Translations under genes and position numbers: made by a program | The notes under the pieces: generated by a model | Databases searched by the model: none | What the model was told of the DNA's origin: nothing | Seen by the model: the letters and a program-made list of their open reading frames with translations, nothing else | Shown: positions 58,900 to 64,000 of the stretch, piece by piece | Position numbering within the stretch: the first letter of the stretch is position 1 | Layout of the letters: the number at the start of each line of letters is the position of its first letter | Source: Arenivirga flava | Lineage (GTDB): Bacteria > Actinomycetota > Actinomycetes > Actinomycetales > Microbacteriaceae | Reading direction: 5' to 3' | Assembly: GCF_030161575.1 (NCBI RefSeq) | Contig: NZ_BSUL01000001.1 | Coordinates: forward strand, 1,841,809-1,905,808 | Length of the DNA stretch: 64,000 bases

Positions 58900-60543
58900 A
58901 TGACGGAGCATCGGCAGCCCACTCGCATCGACGCGATCGCGGAGGGGTGGGTCGACACCGTCGCCCGCCTCGACCCCGTGCTCGCCGTGTACATCGGCCG
59001 CGAGAGCGCCGGCCTGCCCGATCTCAGCCCCGACGGGCACGCCGAGCTGGTGCGCGAGGCCGCCGCGGTGCGCGCGGCCCTCGCCGCTGCCGATCCCATC
59101 GACCAGGTGGACCGCGTCACGGCGGCCGACCTCGGCGGCGAGCTCGACCTCATCGCCGAGTCGGACGCGGCCGGGCTGCACCTGCGCGACCTCAACGTGA
59201 TCGCCTCGCCGGCCCAGGACGTGCGTCAGATCATCGACCTGATGCCGCAGGAGACCCCCGACGACTGGGCCGCGGTGGCCGACCGGCTGCGCGCGATGCC
59301 CGTGGCGCTCGGCGGGTACACGGAGACGCTGCGGCAGGGCATGCGCGAGGGCGTCGTGCCGGCGCGGCGCCAGGTGGAGGCCGTGGCCGAGCTCGTCGAC
59401 GGCTACGCGGCCAAGTTCTTCGCCGAGCTGCCGGGCGGCGCCCCCGAGGCCGTGCGCGGCGACGTCGAGCGCGCGGCGAGCGGCAGCGCCGACGCGTACC
59501 GAGCGCTCGCGTCGTTCCTGCGCACCGAGCTGCTGCCGACGGCGACGGAGACGGATGCGGTGGGCCGCGACGCCTACGCCCTGCACTCGCGCCGCTTCCT
59601 GGGCGCCGACATCGATCTCGACGAGGCCTACGAGTGGGGCGCCGAGGAGCTGGCGCGCATGGTGGAGGAGCAGGAGCGCACCGCCCGCGAGATCGTGCCC
59701 GGCGGCTCCGTCGCCGACGCGATCGCGGCGCTCGACGCCGACCCCTCCCGCACGCTCGACGGCGTCGACGCGCTGCGGCGCTGGATGCAGGAGACCAGCG
59801 ACCGCGCCGTCGCCGAGCTGGGCGCATCCCACTTCGACATCCCGGCACCGGTGCGCACCCTCGAATGCCTGATCGCCCCCACCCAGGACGGCGGCATCTA
59901 CTACACCGGCCCGACCGACGACTTCTCGCGGCCGGGCCGCATGTGGTGGTCGGTGCCGCCGGGCGACACCGAGTTCACCACGTGGCGCGAGCTGACCACG
60001 GTGTACCACGAGGGCGTGCCCGGGCATCACCTGCAGATCGCCACGGCGGTGTTCCAGCGCGACACCCTCAACAGCTGGCGCCGCCTGCTGGCCGGCACCT
60101 CCGGCCACGCCGAGGGCTGGGCGCTCTACGCCGAGCGGCTCATGGAGGAGCTCGGCTACCTGGACGACCCGGGCGACCGGCTCGGCATGCTGGACGCCCA
60201 GCGGATGCGCGCCGCCCGCGTCGTGCTCGACCTCGGCGTGCACCTCGGCAAGCGCACGCCCGAGGGCGGCGCGTGGACCTTCGACTACGCCCTCGCCTTC
60301 TTCCGCTCGCACGTGAACATCTCAGAGGCGCAGAGCCGCTTCGAGGTGCAGCGCTACTTCGGCTGGCCGGGCCAGGCCCCGAGCTACAAGATCGGGCAGC
60401 GCCTGTGGGAGCAGCTGCGCGACGAGGTGCGCACCCGCGAGGGTGCGGCGTTCGACATGAAGGACTACCACCGGCGCGTGCTCGAGCTCGGCGGGCTGCG
60501 GCTCGACACCGTGCGCGGGGCGCTGCTGGGGTTCGACGCCTGA
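58900..60543 (+). CDS. DUF885 family metallohydrolase
   Basis: 547-aa cytosolic protein of the DUF885 group, related to M32-like carboxypeptidases. The zinc site is YHEGVPGHHLQIA, followed by SGHAEGWALYAERLMEELG with the third ligand Glu. The C-terminal region SEAQSRFEVQRYFGWPGQAPSYKIGQ is strongly conserved in the family. Peptide substrate presumed, not shown. ATG 58900 starts just before the conserved N-terminus; the frame upstream to 58819 has no ribosome site. Confidence 0.9.
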   Translation: MTEHRQPTRIDAIAEGWVDTVARLDPVLAVYIGRESAGLPDLSPDGHAELVREAAAVRAALAAADPIDQVDRVTAADLGGELDLIAESDAAGLHLRDLNVIASPAQDVRQIIDLMPQETPDDWAAVADRLRAMPVALGGYTETLRQGMREGVVPARRQVEAVAELVDGYAAKFFAELPGGAPEAVRGDVERAASGSADAYRALASFLRTELLPTATETDAVGRDAYALHSRRFLGADIDLDEAYEWGAEELARMVEEQERTAREIVPGGSVADAIAALDADPSRTLDGVDALRRWMQETSDRAVAELGASHFDIPAPVRTLECLIAPTQDGGIYYTGPTDDFSRPGRMWWSVPPGDTEFTTWRELTTVYHEGVPGHHLQIATAVFQRDTLNSWRRLLAGTSGHAEGWALYAERLMEELGYLDDPGDRLGMLDAQRMRAARVVLDLGVHLGKRTPEGGAWTFDYALAFFRSHVNISEAQSRFEVQRYFGWPGQAPSYKIGQRLWEQLRDEVRTREGAAFDMKDYHRRVLELGGLRLDTVRGALLGFDA

Positions 60544-60610
60544 GCGGGTGCGGGGACGCGCGAGGCGGGGCTGTGCGCCTTCGTACCGCGTCGCGTGCTG
60601 TGTCCTCGTG

Positions 60611-60720
60611 CCGCATCGCGTGCCGCGCCTCCCTGCCGCATCGCGTGCCGCGCCTCCCTGCCGCATCGCGTGCCGCGCCTCCCTGCCGCATCGCGTGCCG
60701 CGCCTCCCTGCCGCATCGCG
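60611..60720. repeat. perfect 25-bp tandem array, 4.4 copies
   Basis: Four identical 25-bp units (60611-60635, 60636-60660, 60661-60685, 60686-60710), each beginning CCGCATCGCG, and a partial fifth (60711-60720). A degenerate copy precedes them. Perfect identity suggests recent expansion or gene-conversion-like slippage. Confidence 0.95.
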
Positions 60721-60977
60721 CACTGCGTCTGCACCGAACGACGGATCGCGCGGCCCGCAAGCGCCAGCCTGCAAGCCTGCGGGCTTGATCCTCGCCCCGA
60801 AACCGGGCATCCGAGCAGCGCTCCTGCAGGATCTCCGTCATTCGCAACGGGCGGGACGCATCCGCTCGCTGCATCGGCTTCTGCGACGACCGGCCGCAGC
60901 ACTGCGACGCTCGGCCGCAGCATTGCACGGCCGGGCCGTCGCCCCAGCACCCAGCACCCAGCACCGACCACCATGTT

Positions 60978-61089
60978 CGATGTGAAGGAGGAGCGCGACA
61001 CCGAAGTCGTCGGGTCAAGCCCCAGGGCTTGATATGCGAGGGCACGGGCCAATCAGGGACATCGCACCGCTCGGATCTCCTTCACATCG
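60978..61089. repeat. 112-bp hairpin-bounded element, copy A
   Basis: Ends are the 13-bp inverted repeat CGATGTGAAGGAG (60978-60990) and its complement (61077-61089). Inside is a small palindrome TCAAGCCC-CA-GGGCTTGA (from 61015). It encodes no convincing protein; an internal ATG could give a 19-aa peptide MFDVKEERDTE... ending at the palindrome. Confidence 0.75.
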
Positions 61090-61231
61090 CACGGGGGCGG
61101 GACGCATCCGCTCGCAGCATCGGCTTCTACGACGCTTGGCCGCGGCGCTGCGAAGCCCCACCGCAGCACTGCGACGCCCGGCCGCAGCACTGCGTGGCCG
61201 GGCCGTCGCCCCAGCGCCCAGCGCCCATGTT

Positions 61232-61343
61232 CGATGTGAAGGAGAAGCGCAACACCGAAGTCGTCGGGTCAAGCCCCAGGGCTTGATATGCGAGGGCACG
61301 GGCCGGTCAGGGGCATCAGACCGGCCGGATCTCCTTCACATCG
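61232..61343. repeat. 112-bp hairpin-bounded element, copy B
   Basis: Same ends (61232-61244 and 61331-61343), same length and same internal palindrome (from 61269) as copy A, with substitutions scattered between. It lies 254 bp from copy A. Confidence 0.75.
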
Positions 61344-61436
61344 CACAGTGGTCCGGAGCGGCGGGGTCGACTCCGGCGATGCGTCGAGGCGGGCAGAGCA
61401 GCGCGGCGCAGCGGGGAAGCCGAGCGCAGCGCGGCG

Positions 61437-63941
61437 TCAGTCGACGACGAGGTCGCTCTCGACGTGCTCGATCGTGATCGTCGGGATGGACGCGGTGATG
61501 ACCGAGCCGTCGCGGCGCAGGCTGCCCTCGATGTCGCTCGTCGTGGGCGCGCCTTCGAGGTGGGGGCCCTGGCCGCGCAGCGGCACCGAGGTCGGGCGGG
61601 CCGGGTCGAGGTCGACCTGATCGCCCCGCACGTGCACCGTGACGCCGGCGCCCTCCTCGATCTCGAAGGCGATCGCATCCGCTCGCAGCTCGACGCGCAC
61701 GCGGCTGCCGTGCAGCGTGAGCGGGAAGCGCAGCGCATCCCACCCCTCGGGCAGACGCGGGTCGAAGGTGATCCGCCCGCCGTGGTCGCGCATGCCGGCG
61801 AAGCCCATCGTCAGGGCGCTCCAGATGCCGCCCGTCGAGGCGACGTGGATGCCGTCGGAGGTGTTGCGGTGCAGGTTGGCGATGTCGACGAAGAGCGCCT
61901 GGGTGAAGTACTGCTCGGCGAGCGCACCGTAGCCGACCTCGGCGGCGATGATCGACTGCACGACGGCGGAGAGGGACGAGTCGCCGGTGGTCAGCGCGTC
62001 GTAGTATTCGAAGTCGCGGCGCTTCTCCTCCGCCGTGAACTCCTGGCCCTGCAGCAGGAGCGCGAGCACGACGTCGGCCTGCTTGAGCACCTGGAAGCGG
62101 TAGATGACGAGCGGGTGGTAGTGCAGCAGCAGGGGGCGCTTCGAGGCGGGGGTGTTCTCGAGGTCCCAGAGCTCCTTCTCGAGGAACTGGGCGTCCTGCG
62201 GGTGGATGCCGAGCCCCTCGTCGAAGGGCAGGTACATCGCCTCGGCGGCCTGCAGCCATTCGAGGATCTCGTCCTCCTGCAGGTCGAGGCGCTCCTGCAT
62301 GCGCGAGAACTCCTCCGGATGCGTGATGCGCAGCCGCTCGACGGCCTGCACGGCCGAGCGGAGGTTCGCCTTGGCCATCACGTTCGTAAAGAGGTTGTCG
62401 TTGACGACGGTGGTGTACTCGTCGGGCCCGGTCACGCCGTGGATGTGGAAGTGGCTGTCGCCGTTCGAGCGCCAGAACCCCAGGTCGGCCCACATGCGCG
62501 CCGTCTCGACGAGCACGTCGACCCCGCCCTGGACGAGGAAGTCCTCGTCACCGGTCGCCCGCACGTACTGGTTGATGGCGTAGGAGATGTCGGCATCGAT
62601 GTGGTACTGCGCGGTGCCGGCGGCGTAGTAGGCGCTCGACTCGAGCCCGTTGATGGTGCGCCAGGGGAACAGCGCGCCATGCTGATTGAGCTCGGCTGCG
62701 CGCTGGCGGGCCGCATCGAGCATGTTCTGACGGAAGCGCAGCGCGTTGCGGGCCACCTGCGGGGCCGTATACGTGAGGAACGGCAGCACGTAGATCTCGG
62801 TGTCCCAGAAGTAGTGCCCGCCGTAGCCGGAGCCCGAGACGCCCTTGGCCGCGATGCCGCCGCCGTCGGTGCGGGCCGTGGCCTGGGCGATCTGGAACAG
62901 GTTCCAGCGGATGGCCTGCTGCAGCACCGGCTGCCCCTCGACGATCACGTCGGAGCGCTTCCAGAAGTCCTCGAGCCAGTCGAGCTGGCGGGCGAGGACC
63001 TCGCCGAGCGGCGTGTCCCGCGCCCGGTCGAGCGTGCGGTCGGTGCGATCGGCGAGCTCGCGCGTGGGCACACTGCGGCTCGTGTGGTAACCGATGTTCT
63101 TGACGAGACGGAACGGCTGGCCCGGCTTCGCGTGCACCCGGTAGGCGTGCTCGGCGAAGTCGTCCTCGAGCCGGTTGGTCTCGTCGTAGTCGTTGTCGGT
63201 CTCGACGCTGTGCTCGGCACCGACGGCGAGGGTCATGCGCGAGTTGTTGGTGCGGTACGCCAGCAGGGATCGCGAGCCGTCGATCCGCTTGATGCGGGGC
63301 AGCAGCACTCTGTCGGTGAACGCCTCCGCCTTGCGCGGGTCGAAGGTCGCCCCGCTCTCTTCGGTGCGGTCGGTGAACTCGTCCTGCCCGTCCTGGCGGT
63401 TGAGGATCTGGCTCGACACGAGCAGGTGCGCCTCGGCGTCGAGCATCGTCACCTCGTAGTCGATGACGGCGAGGTGGCGGTCGGTGAACGAGACGAGGCG
63501 GCGCGAGCGGATGAGCACCCGCTTGCCGGAGGGCGTGCGCCACTCGACCTCGCGATAGAGCACGCCGTCGCGGAAGTCGAGCCGCCGGGTGCCGCGCAGC
63601 ACGTCGGCCTCGCTGAGCACGAACGGCTCGTCGTCGACGTAGAGGCGGATGATCTTGGCGTCCGGCACGTTGACGATGGTCTGGCCGACCTGGGCGAAGC
63701 CGAACGCATCCTCGGCGTGACGGATCTGCCAGGTCTCGTGGAAGCCGTTCACGAAGGTGCCGTACATGTATCCGTCGCGGCCCTCCTCGAGGTTGCCGCG
63801 CATGCCGAGGTAGCCGTTGCCGACGGAGAAGAGGGTCTCGACGAGGCCCTGCTGCTCGGCGTCGAAGTGCGCCTCGACGAGGGCCCACTCGTCGAGCGGG
63901 AACTGGTGCCGGTCGAGCGGGTCGGCCTGCAGGTGCTTCAT
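61437..63941 (-). CDS. glycoside hydrolase family 65 protein (disaccharide phosphorylase)
   Basis: 834-aa cytosolic inverting phosphorylase of the maltose/trehalose/kojibiose phosphorylase group, releasing beta-glucose 1-phosphate from an alpha-glucoside and phosphate. It has an N-terminal beta-sandwich (1-270; FSVGNGYLGMRG), linker, and an (alpha/alpha)6 barrel with YFWDTEIYVLPFL, catalytic acid E508 in GVTGPDEYTTVV, and the phosphate-loop region HVASTGG. The C-terminal beta domain ends DLVVD. Substrate specificity within GH65 is not resolved by eye. Its ATG overlaps the upstream stop (ATGA), tying it to a probable beta-phosphoglucomutase. Confidence 0.92.
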   Translation of the reverse strand: MKHLQADPLDRHQFPLDEWALVEAHFDAEQQGLVETLFSVGNGYLGMRGNLEEGRDGYMYGTFVNGFHETWQIRHAEDAFGFAQVGQTIVNVPDAKIIRLYVDDEPFVLSEADVLRGTRRLDFRDGVLYREVEWRTPSGKRVLIRSRRLVSFTDRHLAVIDYEVTMLDAEAHLLVSSQILNRQDGQDEFTDRTEESGATFDPRKAEAFTDRVLLPRIKRIDGSRSLLAYRTNNSRMTLAVGAEHSVETDNDYDETNRLEDDFAEHAYRVHAKPGQPFRLVKNIGYHTSRSVPTRELADRTDRTLDRARDTPLGEVLARQLDWLEDFWKRSDVIVEGQPVLQQAIRWNLFQIAQATARTDGGGIAAKGVSGSGYGGHYFWDTEIYVLPFLTYTAPQVARNALRFRQNMLDAARQRAAELNQHGALFPWRTINGLESSAYYAAGTAQYHIDADISYAINQYVRATGDEDFLVQGGVDVLVETARMWADLGFWRSNGDSHFHIHGVTGPDEYTTVVNDNLFTNVMAKANLRSAVQAVERLRITHPEEFSRMQERLDLQEDEILEWLQAAEAMYLPFDEGLGIHPQDAQFLEKELWDLENTPASKRPLLLHYHPLVIYRFQVLKQADVVLALLLQGQEFTAEEKRRDFEYYDALTTGDSSLSAVVQSIIAAEVGYGALAEQYFTQALFVDIANLHRNTSDGIHVASTGGIWSALTMGFAGMRDHGGRITFDPRLPEGWDALRFPLTLHGSRVRVELRADAIAFEIEEGAGVTVHVRGDQVDLDPARPTSVPLRGQGPHLEGAPTTSDIEGSLRRDGSVITASIPTITIEHVESDLVVD

Positions 63942-64000
63942 GCGCGGTCCTCCGGAGCGGATGCGGGCAGCTCGTCGAGCAGCCAGTCGAGGTCGGTCAC
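63938..64000 (-). CDS. C-terminal end of a probable beta-phosphoglucomutase-type HAD protein (partial)
   Basis: The last 20 residues, VTDLDWLLDELPASAPEDRA, lie in frame up to the right edge and overlap the GH65 start by an ATGA. Beta-phosphoglucomutases of GH65 operons often end with a DLDWLL-like segment and convert the beta-glucose 1-phosphate made by GH65 to glucose 6-phosphate. Identity rests on this short tail and on context. Confidence 0.55.
   Translation of the reverse strand: MTDLDWLLDELPASAPEDRA

Larger units (their letters stand above)
60544..61436. other. 0.9-kb gene-free, repeat-rich spacer
   Basis: Between the DUF885 and GH65 stops (convergent genes) no ORF has support. The spacer consists of a 25-bp tandem array (60611-60720), about three diverged copies of a ~250-bp unit (from about 60771 to 61343), and two equal-length hairpin-bounded elements inside it (60978-61089 and 61232-61343). 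Confidence 0.75.

Noticed and set aside
60140..61045. Minus-strand frames of up to 301 codons over the repeat region
   Set aside because: They translate the 25-bp repeats and the 250-bp units into Arg/Ala repeats; no start signal, and the 5' part is antisense to the DUF885 gene.

Overview
This is a 64 kb chromosomal segment of a high-GC actinobacterium, most probably a member of the Microbacteriaceae. The base composition, the frequent GGATGCG-type words, the actinobacterial 16S/23S/5S operon and neighbourhoods such as ettA - lipoprotein - ssb - msrA point that way. The family call is inference from sequence character; genus is not assigned. No phage, insertion sequence, CRISPR array or plasmid origin was seen.

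Layout. 1-2201 (minus): truncated MHS-type transporter and a D-2-hydroxyacid dehydrogenase. 2308-9077: an alpha-galactoside module (two ABC permeases, a sugar-binding lipoprotein, a GH36 alpha-galactosidase) divergent from a LacI-type repressor, with repeated operator-like sites between them. 9148-11426: small genes plus a scar made of two opposed GH31 glucosidase fragments. 11432-14223: tRNA-Ser(CGA), radA and secreted or anchored proteins. 14224-14619: an intergenic region with a 60-bp palindrome and a dispersed hairpin element. 14620-19218: a 1532-aa surface nuclease/5'-nucleotidase with an LADTG sorting signal. 19341-32307: acetyltransferase, drug transporter, clpC, pirin, a DUF2975-like/HTH pair, an orphan response regulator, ettA, ssb, msrA and others. 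32308-39458: a repeat-rich spacer, then a complete rRNA operon on the minus strand.

39459-46155: an ABC-F ATPase with a candidate three-codon upstream ORF, copC, mqo, a PrmC-like methyltransferase, a ThiF/MoeB protein and an SDR. 46354-52578: a molybdenum block (moaD-moaA divergent from a Mop/HTH protein, modABC, moeA, a MogA/MoaB protein and moaE). 52715-57242: a lipoprotein, an adaptor with a peptidoglycan-binding domain, an ABC ATPase and a FtsX/MacB permease, probably one export operon. 57311-58828: a membrane sulfite-oxidase-like molybdoenzyme, a plausible local consumer of the cofactor. 58900-60543: a DUF885 hydrolase. 60544-61436: a repeat-rich spacer. 61437-64000: a GH65 phosphorylase overlapping the end of a probable beta-phosphoglucomutase gene.

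Data quality matters here. Six otherwise intact, conserved genes (2-hydroxyacid dehydrogenase, radA, clpC, ettA, moeA, and an exporter ATPase) carry net one-base frame changes, seven in total. Four of them lie in runs of five G/C where six bases would restore the frame. I read these as probable sequencing or assembly indels and annotate the genes as single CDSs. The GH31 fragments, in contrast, look like true gene decay. The most unusual elements are non-coding: the MKF-stop upstream ORF before the ABC-F gene, the 60-bp palindrome, the two-copy 38-nt hairpin, and the repeated 112-bp hairpin units near 61 kb.
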